Origin: Ampullaceana balthica
Taxonomy: Eukaryota > Mollusca > Gastropoda > Lymnaeidae
Assembly: GCA_944989445.1 (NCBI GenBank)
Contig: CALYLW010000746.1
Span: 317,384 to 381,383 of the forward strand
Direction: 5' to 3'
Length of the DNA stretch: 64,000 bases
Numbering within the stretch: position 1 is the first letter of the stretch; every line of letters starts with the position of its first letter. Below the pieces are notes generated by a model. That model had not been told where the DNA came from. It did not search any database and worked only from the letters and a program-made list of their open reading frames with translations. Positions 1 through 10,450 of this stretch are shown here, one piece after another. The position numbers were made by a program, and so were the translations under genes.

Positions 1-370
1 CGTCAAAACGGGAAAAAGAATTCACCGGTAAAGGTGAAATGCATTAAAAAAATACCTGCCAGTCGTCTTATACGAACAAGTTTTAGAAGCACTGGCTTAT
101 AATATATTTAATGCCGTTTTACATAGCTTCACTCGTATTACGATATTACAATGTAGACATACACTAAATAAATAATTAAATGACCAAAAAAAATGATTTC
201 AAACATACTCATTTTCAAATAGAAAATAAGGTGTTTTTAACACAAAAAAATTTGTTCAAAGTTTTGTGACGTATTTTTGGAGGGGGGGGGGTCTAACTTT
301 TTGTGACGAGGGGGGGGAGGGGGTGAAAAATCGGTAAAAATTGCGTGACATCATTTATGGACGGCTCCAA
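1..370. mobile_element. GGCCGTCC-family inverted-repeat element, long type, cut by window edge
   Basis: It ends TGACATCATTTATGGACGGC and shares its interior (poly-G tracts, TTACGATATTA, GTGACG blocks) with the copies at 1578-1978 and 25626-26011. The left terminus lies outside the window. Confidence 0.75.
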
Positions 371-650
371 AGTAGTAATAATACATAAGGCAATTAATTA
401 TAATTTGGAAATAAAACACAAAAATGACTTAATACAGCCCTCAGATATCGATAAAAAAACAACATTTTCTTATTCCGTATTCAAGAACATACACATACAA
501 ATGCTCATTCTTCACAGGAAAACTAACACTTTATCATCATTTAATAATCTAATAAAAATGCAAGACTAGACACAAACCATGGATGGGGTGCAATAAACTT
601 CTGTATAGAAGGAGTGTCTGTAACAGATGAGCAAAGGTTATTTTGTCATA
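371..650 (+). mobile_element. CR1-like LINE, 3' end fragment
   Basis: Reads VIIHKAINYNLEIKHKN, as in the other copies, then runs into the family tail with the hairpin CTTCTGTATAGAAG at 598-611 and GTCTGTAACAGATGAG. It is 5' truncated and abuts the inverted-repeat element. Confidence 0.7.
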
Positions 651-1156
651 TCTTAGTCTACTTCTTACTTTCAGCATGTCAGAATAAACCTTTAAGTTGA
701 AGGAGACTTTTTGTCTATAAAAATAGTTGTAATGAAATTTTATATGCTTAGTAACCCTCAACTATATTTATTTATATATTTGTTTGACATGGGATCCAAA
801 CAAAATTCAATAATAGTTTAAAAACTTAAGGAAAATGGGGCACGATTGCTAGTTAATATTATTAATAACAGTATTATAACACATTTTAATATATACGTTG
901 TTGTGATTGTGGCAGACAAACAATAATTTCAAATGAAACTTTTATTAATTATAAAAAATATATAAATAAATAAAAATTATAATTCATTTTATAACTCATA
1001 GAAAAGATTTTAAAACATTTTTTCGATTATCTACCTTTAAATGCTATTTTCTCTCCTTTAAAAATAAAAATCTTTCTTTTAAAATGTATTTTTTAACCTA
1101 AAGGCCTACTATTAAGGTATGAAAAAATTATTCATATTGAAGTGCTACATAGATAC
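651..1156. other. Spacer, no feature seen
   Basis: AT-rich sequence without a convincing open frame or recognisable repeat. Confidence 0.6.
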
Positions 1157-1577
1157 TCCTAGAGCAGGGGTGGCCAGGCCCGTAGTAACCGATAGCCATT
1201 TTAGCAGTTTAAAGAAATTGTCGATGGCCGCATTGAAAAATTCCTTTTGTGATTGTCTAAAACGTATTTTTATTGGGATTTAATGCTCTAACTTTAAACT
1301 ATGTTGAAGAAATATATGCTTTACAGTTACACAATTGACAAATATTTAATTATGTAAATTTAAGAATAGAAACAAACTGATATAGACTCATAATTATGGT
1401 GAACCTTAATTGTTATGATTCTGTGGAGAAGCCTTTGAACCAGCAAGTTTCTTTAAATCTGGTTGGTAGCTAGTACTAGTAGTTATGGTGCGAAGAAGTT
1501 TTGTCAGATGCTAGTTACCAGTGGCGTAGCTAGAACTTTAGCCGCCAGGGGCGGTCTCCAATTTGCCGCCCTTTTCA

Positions 1578-1978
1578 GGGGCCGTCCATATATGACGTCA
1601 CGCACCTGGGAGGGGGGAAGAGAGTCACACGTGTGTGACGAGGGGGGTGTTTAAGAAATGTGACGTCACGTCAAAACGCGCAACTTTAAATAAATATCCA
1701 CTTAAATATTTGATTACTGACACTTTATTTAATGACGTTTATGTAAATCGCGTGTTACGATATTAGAATGCAGCGTTACACTAAAAACATACTTAAATGG
1801 AATTTTTTTTATTTGAAACATGCTCATTTTGAAACAGAAAATACGGCTTTTATGGGGGGAGGGGGGGTCACAGCTTTGTGACGTCTTATTGAAGAAGGGG
1901 TCTGAGTTTTTGTGACGACGAGGGGGGGAGGGGGTGAAAAATCAGCCAAAGTAGCGTGACGTCATTTATGGACGGCCA
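1578..1978. mobile_element. GGCCGTCC-family inverted-repeat element, long type (about 400 bp)
   Basis: Left end GGGGCCGTCCATATATGACG, right end CGTGACGTCATTTATGGACG followed by GCC. The interior has G-runs and GTGACGAGGGGGG repeats. No long open frame, so non-autonomous. It is inserted inside a hAT-type terminus (1522-1577). Confidence 0.8.
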
Positions 1979-2264
1979 CTTAGTTGATATATAAGATAAT
2001 TTTTTTAAAGGCCACAAGAAAGTTACTAAGGTCGCAGATTACACCCCCCCCCCATGAGACAAAACATAGTCCAAATTTACACCCCAAAAAAACATGACCA
2101 ATTACTATTGATTTTTTACAAAGAAATTGTATACATTAGTTTGTAAAATATTTATACATTTACTTTCATAATAGAACAATCGTGTATTATGCTATCAAAA
2201 TTAAATTTATTTGTAAAATCTTGTTCTATGGACAGTCTTGCAAGATTGTGTTGTCTTTAATCGC

Positions 2265-2678
2265 TCATTGTGGACCAAAGATAATTTTTATCAACCTTAG
2301 TTTGGAGAAGCTCCTTTCACAACTGGCGACACTGATAGCAATAGTTGAAAAAATTCGTAGCAAAATTACAATGTTGGGTACAGAATTTTCCAATCTATAC
2401 TGTTGAATTTCTCGTTGTACTTCTTGTTCTAATTCTAAAGATAGAACCACGTTTTCTAAATTTTCCCTACTCATATATTTTCTCCTTCTAACTTGGCGTT
2501 CAGTTGATATCTCCATATCTTCATCAATTGTTTGGCTGATATAACAGCATTTTGTATTAGTACATCTCTTTGTTCCATGCAATGGCTTTGCATTAATTTT
2601 AAAAAATGACGGGTTCCCATAAATTGAGATAACATAGAAGAGAAAAAGGTTGCATTGAATTGAGTAAAATTCCAGCAT
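2265..2678 (-). pseudogene. hAT transposase C-terminal (dimerisation) fragment
   Basis: Ends with IFSTIAISVASCERSFSKLR and LIKI, the hAT C-terminal dimerisation motif of the TTF-type/ZMYM1-like transposases. It is the same subfamily as the 19198-23082 element, not the host 1165-4205 element, so it probably belongs to a nested copy whose left end (CAGTGGCGTAGCTAG) is at 1522. Confidence 0.65.
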
Positions 2679-4205
2679 CTGATCTCGTTTTCCTAGTTAC
2701 TTCTTCAGATGTCAATTTTTCCAAGACGCCTGACATTTTAAAGTATGTCTTTTTCGAAATTATTATGCCTATTGTGATGTTTATTAACAGAGAAATTTGA
2801 ATATTTACATATTCTTGACATAAATCTTAATAATGTTCCATAAAATAGACGAATTCAAATTATTTACACATTACTATTACTTTAATTGGATAGGCGTAAC
2901 ATTTTTAATGAATAACCGTATTTTAATATTTAATGAAAAACACAAATTATTTGTGCTACTTTAATGCAATAAAAACAAAATAAATTTAATTTTTAATAAC
3001 TTACCTTACAATAATTTACTGAAAACTGAAACAGTAATATAACTTACTACTTGCAGGTTAAACACAATATTTGAACCACCATGCCTTGTAGGTACTTGTT
3101 CATGCATCATTCTGCGAATGCTGAAATTCCACGTAAAAACTGTCGTGGCGATATAAATAGCACATATTATTCTGCCCACCGGTGATGTGTTTTTTGGGTA
3201 GTTTTCTTATAAAAGTTTCATCTGTGACTTATAACGCATAGTTTTCCAAGAAAATGGATACCTTTTTTTGAGCGATTTAAATTTTTGAACGGTTTTTGCG
3301 TTAGTTATAATATCCACTATGTAATCAAACAAATCTTGTGCGAATCCGTTAACTAATACTCGAAATTACGAATATATTTGTTTCACCTTGGTTTTCCCCC
3401 TACAAAAGAAAAAGGGCGATTACTATTTACTGCTCGGTGCTTTGATTTTGTTAACTTCATTGTAAAGTTCAAAGATTTCCATCAGTATTATACAGAAAAT
3501 GAATATAAGTCTGAAACTAGCTTTCTTAAGTTGAGGATATTTCACTTCTGGCACGCGAGAGTGACAGCGCCTCTCTTACAGCCACGTCTAAGGAAACTAC
3601 AAACGAACACCAGCAATTGTGGCGTATCTTGAATATCCATTGTTTCGCCAAGAGCAAAACTGAATGCTACACAGTTCTGTAAATAGTACCTCATTTTTCC
3701 GTCAATATCAACGTTAATGCCTGATATATGCCACACAGTGGTGTCACGTGACATTGGAATTTGTGTTATCAGCCCCCGAAGTCTAAAACTATTTGGATCT
3801 GCTATTAAAATTCCGTTCTCGATATTCTTCTTAATAAACACCCCATCATAATATGGTCGTTTAGTACAAGCAATATTCCAAGCGAAGGCATAACTTGACA
3901 ACTTGACTCAGTTCAAGGGACACCTTCTTTGCTGAAACAGAAAGGAGTATCTTCTGCTGACACATTTCAGATCTTAACTCAGCCACGTGGCTTTGTCTTT
4001 CATCAGATCTAGACCAATTTATTGTCAAACCTTTGTTTTGGAAAAGATTTATTTTTAATAATAATGTTTTTAAAAAAACAAAAACAAATTTGTTTATATT
4101 TTACATTTCAAACGAAAATTTTAACTTTCATAAATTGTTCGATAGCCGCAATGTGAACACAGAAGAGCCGCATGTGGCTCGCGAGCCGCCATTTGGCCAC
4201 CGTAG

Positions 4206-4329
4206 TCCTAGAGTATACAGTCCTACCATCTTTCAAAAAAGGAAGGGAAAAAAAACAACGTAAACAAACAACATTTTTTTTAAAAATTCCCTAATCATCT
4301 AGATTTTGGGCCCTTGTCAAGATTAACAT
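4206..4329. other. Target duplication of the hAT element, then short spacer
   Basis: Right TCCTAGAG duplicate at 4206-4213, followed by AT-rich sequence. Confidence 0.6.
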
Positions 4330-4535
4330 TTAACCAACAATATGCTAAGCAAAACTAAAGATGCCAATTACTATACAGTAATAATAAACGACAAATTGTC
4401 ATGGAATCCAAAAATTAATGAAATCATTAAAAGATCCAACCAAAACTATAGGCATTATAAAAAGAACCGTTTACAAATGTAATAAGAAAATTAATCTAAA
4501 GTGCTACCTTACATTGGTCAAACATAAATTATAAT
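4330..4535 (+). mobile_element. CR1-like LINE reverse transcriptase fragment
   Basis: Reads ANYYTVIINDKLSWNPKINE and LKCYLTLVKH, the region just before the RPLLEHAFSVWDP block seen at 18543-18743. Several stops; both ends truncated. Confidence 0.7.
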
Positions 4536-4639
4536 AATAATAAATTGATAATTTTATAGCCCTGTATCCCAGCAAGGAGCCGGGCTCACAGCGCTTTACA
4601 TGGAGATAATAACATACATATAATAATTAAATATACATT

Positions 4640-4990
4640 CTTATCATGTTGTTCGTCCGTCGATTCGACGAAGACCACTCTAGTCATCCGAGGGTCATTC
4701 TTGGGGGAGCTACCATCTCCTACCAAGCGCGTCCTCAGGCGGTGGATAGAGGAACGACCTTTAGATATAAAGGTTAGCCGTGAATATTGAATAAGCGGCC
4801 GCGGACCAACTGGTTTGCTGTCGTGGAGGGTGAGGTGGGGTATCCCGTGGTAAGGATACTCTTTAAAAAATGCCTCATAAACCCAAGGAAATGACTGCAA
4901 AAAGCGAACATAGAGCGCTCAAACTCTAAACCCGGACAGATGAGGCCGTCAGCTAGGGATAGCAATTCATCTAGGAGAGAAAACTCTGAA
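4640..4990. repeat. Dispersed repeat with GTTCGTCCGTCGAT motif
   Basis: A stretch of about 43 bp near 4648-4691, beginning GTTCGTCCGTCGATTCGACG, recurs with few changes at 15775-15818. The rest is unclassified. Confidence 0.5.
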
Positions 4991-5156
4991 AAAAATCAAC
5001 TGCTGCCTTGCAGATGGTCTTGGCTGACCAAAGGCTATGGAAGCACATCCAGAAAAACAGCAGGCTGAAGTCGGAGACCACGGGCCAATTGGCGCAAAAC
5101 TCGTCGGCACGCAAAACTCAAAATGATGGAGGAAATAGAAGTTAACAAATATAGTT

Positions 5157-6650
5157 GTGGCGTCCTGCCTGTGGAATCCCGCCGCGCAGGTAGGGGGCCG
5201 GGCTCTCCGCCTCGAAGGAGCCCACCCAAAGCGAGCTGGTGGTTCTTCCTCCTCTGCTCGTGGAGTCAGGAGCAGAGAAAAGGAAGTAAACCCTACTGAC
5301 CAAATTAAAATAAGAAAAACTAAACAGAATTTAGTCTTTCTACAATGGAACGCAGAGGGCATCCAAAAGAAAAAAGAAGCCTTAAAGATCTTCCTACATA
5401 AAAATGAAATAGATGTGGCATGCATCCAAGAAACGCACCTCAACAACAACTTGCGCTTCTCTATTAGAGGCTATACATGTCTAAGACAAGACAGAGAAAA
5501 CAGAACCAAAGGGGGAATTCTAACCTTAGTTAAAAACAACATACCAACTACAGATATCTTTATACCCAACTCAACTCAATCAGAAATATTGGGGACCAAG
5601 CTAATCCTCCCAGGAGGGGACATAAACGTCTTCAACTGCTACTGCCCACCAGACAAAGAACTAGAACTCGAGAGAATTCAAATCCTAAACAATGAAGAAT
5701 ATCTAATACTGGGTGATATGAACAGCCATTCCCAGAGTTGGGGATACTCAGACCTAAACGCCAGAGGAGAAGAAGTTGAGGAATGGCAAACTGAAAACAG
5801 TCTAATTCTCCTAAACCAACCAGAAGACACTCCTACCTTCTACTCCAGAGTATGGATGACAACATCAACACCAGACTTAGCCTTTGCTACAAACAAATTA
5901 TCCAAAGGAAGTAAAAGAGAAGTCGCTGACCAACTTGCTACTAGTGACCATAGACCAATTCTCATACACATAGAAACCATTCAACTGCCCATAGAAAACT
6001 CCACCCTTCCCAGATGGAATTACAAGAAAGCAAACTGGGATCTCTTTGCCCGCTTAACAGATGAATATATGACGAACATCAACTGCAAAACAAACCGGGT
6101 AAACAAATCCTACTCTGATTTCTCAAGAGCTCTCCTCAAAGCCGCTAAGGAATCTATCCCCAGGGGAGCCAGAATAAACTACATACCAAACTGGTCTCAA
6201 CATTTAGAACAACTTCACAACGAATCCATCAACGCAAGAAATCTAGCAGAAAAATCCCCAACAGTAGAAAACAATATCCAACTAAAAGCCGCAAATGCAA
6301 TCTTCAGAAAGGAACATCTCTCTTCTCTAAGGAAAAGCTGGCACGAAAAAACCGAACAACTAAATGTAGACAGAGATGGACATAAACTATGGAATATTGC
6401 AAAAAGTCTTAACCAAGAGGAAAACCAATCTTCTCCAATAGTCCTAGAAGCAGACAATAAAAAACTCACAGGCCGTGAAGCTGCTCAAAAATTTTTCAAC
6501 CCACTTTAGTACCGTGGGTAATATCAGTATCAGTGAACAAAGATCCAAAGAAGTTAAAGATAAAATAGAAAAAGCTCAGACAATGGCTACACCACACTCT
6601 CATGGAATGATTGCAAACCTAAGTTTGAAAGAGCTCAAGGACTCAATCTG
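5157..6650 (+). mobile_element. Jockey/CR1-type LINE ORF2: intact endonuclease domain, reverse transcriptase missing
   Basis: Open to 6509, then continuing in another frame (one frameshift near 6500) to about 6650. Apurinic-type endonuclease motifs occur in order: FLQWNAEGIQ, DVACIQETHL, NCYCPP, LILGDMNSHSQSWG, PDLAF and TSDHRPI, covering the metal-binding Asn/Glu/Asp and the catalytic SDH. After the domain comes a helical region (ELKDSIW) that normally leads into the reverse transcriptase, but the element stops there. The longest open frame begins with GTG at 5157, so the true start is unclear. Confidence 0.88.
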
Positions 6651-7245
6651 GTGGAGCCTTTCAGTCAGGGCTGGTCCCCCCTCCTTGTAGACCTCAGCTG
6701 GTATGGCGTCAGAACCAGGTGCTTTGCCACTGGAGAGAAGATATATTGCTATCTGGGTCTCGAACAAGGTTGGGGGGTCATCCAGTGCTTTGTTTGTGGG
6801 CACTTGGGGGAGACGATTGATGGCTTCGTCGTTGATTGTCGAAGGGCGATTTAGGACGTTTGCAAAATGTTCGGCCCACCTCTTCAAGATCTTCTCTTTG
6901 TCTGTGATGAGGGTGTTACCGTCTGCGCTGAGGAGGGGGTTTGAGGGGATTTGATCCTGAGGGCGTGGGGCCATACACTTCTTTCAAAGCGTTGTAGAAG
7001 TTTTTATAGTCACGGATGTCTGCATAGCCTTGGATCTCGTCGTTTTTGTTGCTGAGCCAATCGTCCTGCATCTGACGGAGCTTCTGCTGTACAGTCCTGC
7101 GTATGTTGTTGAGTGCAACTCTCCTTGCCATGGACTTGGGATTATTGAGGTAAGCTTAGTGTAGGAGGTGTTTCTCATCCAATAACTGCTTGATGTCTTC
7201 GCAGTTCTTATCGAACCATCTTCTCATAATAACCACATAAATGAC
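6650..7245 (-). mobile_element. LINE ORF2 fragment, reverse transcriptase N-terminal part
   Basis: Minus-strand reading: RQMQDDWLSNKNDEIQGYAD, KNFYNALKEVYGP, then (after a frameshift) PLLSADGNTLITDKEKILKR, WAEHFANVLNRPS and SGKAPGSDAIPAEVYKEGG. These are typical of LINEs whose ORF2 ends in a zinc-finger tail like the one at 15365-15600. It is joined head-to-head to the plus-strand LINE. Confidence 0.85.
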
Positions 7246-7764
7246 TGTACGTTACACATAAGCTACGTTAATCATTCAAAAGAAATGTTTTTTTAATTTT
7301 GAAAATAAATTTTGAAAAGATGCCTCTAAAATGCAGTCTTGAATAGATGAATCACTCCGGATGTGTAATGGTAGAGAATTCCATTATTTGGCTGCACAAA
7401 AAGAGAATGACATTTCGCCAAAAGTTTTAGTTTGTGTCTTAGGAACACAGAGAATGCGCGTGTCTGCAGAAGAGCGTAGCTGACGACTTGGTGAGTAGAC
7501 AGACAGAAGCTCAGTAAGATAGGATAGGCATAAGTCAGAAAAGAAGTTGTGACAGAGAACGGCCAGTTTGTAATCAACTCAGGCTTGTATAGGTACACAA
7601 TAGGTAGCCAATGAAGTGAGTAAAGTAGCAGAGTCACATGGTTATGTTTTTTTTGCCTTTAGAACTAATCTGGCAGCTGAATTTTAAACTTTCTGTAGTT
7701 TTTCAATGCATTATAATATGCATCTTCTGTAAGGAAACAATCTACCAAAGCAAACAGAAATTAG
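7246..7764. other. Unclassified sequence
   Basis: No gene supported. Open frames here are short and lack recognisable domains. It may be another old repeat. Confidence 0.4.
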
Positions 7765-8190
7765 TATACATTCAAAAAGAGTGGCAAGATTTATTATTGG
7801 TGAATATTCACAACTGACAAGAGTAACCCCATTAGTTAAATGACTAAATCTAGCAACACTACAGGATAAAGATCAAAGCGCTAAGTTAATAATACATAAG
7901 GCATTAAAATTCTAACTTGGAAATTCAATGCACCAACAATCTAATATATATACAACACCCAGATAGATAAAAAAAACACTTTTCTTGTTCCATTTGCAAG
8001 AACAAACACAGATAAATTCTCCTCCTTCCCACCAGGCATTTGGTTGTGGAAAAGGTTGCCTGAAAAATCCAAGAAAACAAACACACCATCAACATTCATA
8101 ACTATCAAAGTGAACGACGAGACAAAAACCATGGATAAGCGCAGGACGCAATAATCTTATGTATCTGAAATGTATAAGATGAATGTACCG
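7765..8190 (+). mobile_element. CR1-like LINE, 3' end fragment, decayed
   Basis: Reads ARFIIGEYSQLTRVTPLVK and LIIHKAL with stops, then a degraded version of the family tail (GACGCAATAATCTTATGTAT). The hairpin is mutated, so this is an old copy. Confidence 0.7.
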
Positions 8191-8193
8191 TAG

Positions 8194-8379
8194 CTACTTC
8201 TTTGGATCATTTTGCATAATCCAATTTGCTTGGAGAATATCATTATCACAACCATTTGCAGTTGAATCTGTGCATGGATAAATGGCTCTATCAAAATTGT
8301 AGAACTGAACAAATCTTGTAAATACTGAATGTTTCTTGGTGTCCATCACAAATTCTTCACATGGCCAAAGTTGTGAAGA
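8194..8379 (-). pseudogene. Unidentified open frame, protein-like composition, possibly a terminal exon or relic
   Basis: Sixty-one open codons ending AAG AAG TAG, with segments TKKHSVFTRFVQFYNFDRAI and DNDILQANWIMQNDPKK. Composition is balanced and rich in aromatics and Cys, unlike translated AT-rich spacer. An ATG at 8346 would give 50 aa. The upstream side shows no good splice acceptor (only a weak GAAG), and the 3' side abuts a CR1-like fragment. I do not recognise the family. It could be the last exon of a gene, a captured piece, or part of a repeat. Confidence 0.35.
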
Positions 8380-8399
8380 TTAGTGTTACAAATTAGTCA

Positions 8400-9378
8400 T
8401 TTTTAAACAATATTGTGTTATTTTAAAATATTTTTTATGATCTTTTTAAAATTGTATTTGCCCTTAAATTATTAAGTACCGATTTCATTAAAGCGTCAAC
8501 AATTTATCACTCATTTAACAATTTTAATTTATCAATTATCTCTCTTAGACTCTTAGCTTTTTTTCATCCCTGATCGCTGATACTATTTGCCTCCCATTAT
8601 GTATTGTAAAGTCTTGTCTTTGTTACAGCTCATAATAATAATGCACATTTCTATTGCTGCAATGATCTGTAACACCATTCATACAGAATGATTTCAGTGC
8701 ATTATTTTATGACAAAACTGAATTATTTTAAAGAAATGACATGCATAAAAGATTTTAATGTTTGTTATGAAACTTTGAGGAAAAAGTGAATTATTAATCC
8801 TGATGGATAAAAATGAAACAAACACTTAGAAAATAAATTTGAATAAATTTATTTCAAACTTAATATTTCATGTTTTCTTATTTAAATTATTTTTGATAAC
8901 ATACTGGTAAAATTAATTTTTAAACACTTCATAAGGACAAGCAAAAGTGAAAAAAAATAATAAGGGAAAAAAGCATATTAAATATATTCATATCAATGTT
9001 TTCATTGATGCTCACAATATATTGAAATTACTTAATAGCTTTGTTTATGGCATATTATCCTTTTCACATTATGTGAAAACAAGACACACACAAATATAAA
9101 TATATGTACATGTATGTATATTTACACATACATATTTATGTAATGATTTAGTTTACATGGCAAAATGTCAGATGTTTTACAAATAATGTAATTCCATTTT
9201 GTTAATACCTTTTCAATATGAAATCATTAACTCTAATTCTGTTATTCTGACTTACTACAGTGAGTTAAATTACATACATTTTTTTAATGATTTAATTCAT
9301 TCAAATTTATTTTGGTACTGAATAAAATTGAACGAGGTGGACAGACATCATATAATTTTTATTAAGATTGAATATTTT
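8400..9378. other. Spacer, no feature seen
   Basis: AT-rich, with short CA/TA-type tracts around 9080-9140. No open frame of interest. Confidence 0.55.
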
Positions 9379-10104
9379 ACTATCAGGAAACCCGGAGGAA
9401 AGGGCTGACCTTTGCGAGGTCCTCTGGATAAGAAGGGTATGCGAAGCCCAAAACTAACAGTCCCGACGTGGAATGTTGATTACAGCCGCTGTAAGGATCT
9501 AAGATGGGGGCATATGTGGTGGAGAATGCCCTTGTCGATGACAAGAACCATTGTACCCATTGAGGGTCGGGTCATCCGAAGCTATTGTTTCGTCCCCCTT
9601 TCTAGCTATTTCAGCGAACGGCACTGTTTAGGGCCAGCACAATTCTAGAAAAAGTGCCGTGCAGAACTCTGGTCAGAGGTCAGCTCTGAGGAGACCTTCC
9701 CAATGGGGATGCCCTTACCCAACACTATGTGGTTGGCTATTGCGGTTGCCCGCACCCCCATAGGTGGGCTACAGTGATGATTCCCCCTATCTTGCGACAG
9801 TCCTAGGTTTATAGACCCGTACGCTGTACCTTGGTGGCGCCGCAGTTATAGCGGGTCGAAGAAGGGAAAAATCAACAATCTCCCGTCAGGGAGGTAACCC
9901 CCTTGAGAGGTAGACTAGGTCGACTTGTGCGGCTGCCATCTGCCCAGACGACCCCCTCTTTTAGGGGATCGTCTCGGGGGTGTCCCCGTCGGCTAGCTCC
10001 CCTTGGTGGAGGGGAGAAAGCTGCCGGAGAATTCCCCAAGGGGACCTATAAGAGTCTTAGTGACTTAGGGCCATTGACGCCATCTCAAATGACTATCAGG
10101 AAAC
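9379..10104 (+). mobile_element. 700 bp GC-rich retroposon-like insertion with 13 bp target duplication
   Basis: ACTATCAGGAAAC occurs at 9379-9391 and again at 10092-10104, bracketing a 700 bp insert (9392-10091) far richer in GC than its surroundings. A long, staggered duplication without terminal inverted repeats fits target-primed reverse transcription. There is no poly(A) tail, and the open frames inside have no recognised domain. Orientation is uncertain. Confidence 0.7.
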
Positions 10105-10399
10105 AAATACACGCTACAGAGGACAGTGAAGTAACACCTGAATAATTTTAAGTAAATTAATTTTGAAAGTTATCTTGTAAATCCTGGAAACCAGTGAAAG
10201 GGTTTTATCCTTTTAAACAGGGTGAAACTTTGTTAAACCTAGTAAGTTAAAAAATAAAATGTACTTTTAAAGTTTAAAGTTTAGAATCAAAGCTGAGCCC
10301 TGAGCATTTCGACGTTAACAGTACATGTATATTGAACCAATTCAATGAAGTAAATTTAAATTAAGTTCTTAAGAACTATACAAAAATTCATATTTTACA

Positions 10400-10450
10400 T
10401 TAAAGGATGGATGCATCAATGGATTCCGAGACTTCTTTTTCTAGCTGTGC
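10400..10450 (-). CDS. HAUS1: HAUS1 last exon (51 nt with stop)
   Basis: Acceptor GTTATTTACAG, then AQLEKEVSESIDASIL and TAA. The length and the short helix match the human ending EAELTRRVDMMEL. A Penelope-like fragment fills most of the intron before it. Confidence 0.8.
   Translation of the reverse strand, partial: AQLEKEVSESIDASIL

Larger units (their letters stand above)
1165..4205 (-). mobile_element. hAT DNA transposon remnant (3.0 kb) with perfect 8 bp target duplication
   Basis: It starts CAGGGGTGGCC and ends GGCCACCGTAG. TCCTAGAG occurs immediately outside both ends (1157-1164 and 4206-4213), an 8 bp duplication as hAT elements make. A minus-strand piece at 3901-3542 reads IADPNSFRLRGLITQI and ALGETMDIQDTPQLLVFV, as in the transposase family that also gave rise to GTF2IRD2/ZBED-like genes. 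It is disrupted and contains younger insertions (1522 onward). Confidence 0.8.

Noticed and set aside
4967..5449. 160-codon minus-strand frame
   Set aside because: It lies antisense over the 5' region of the plus-strand LINE and has no domain of its own.
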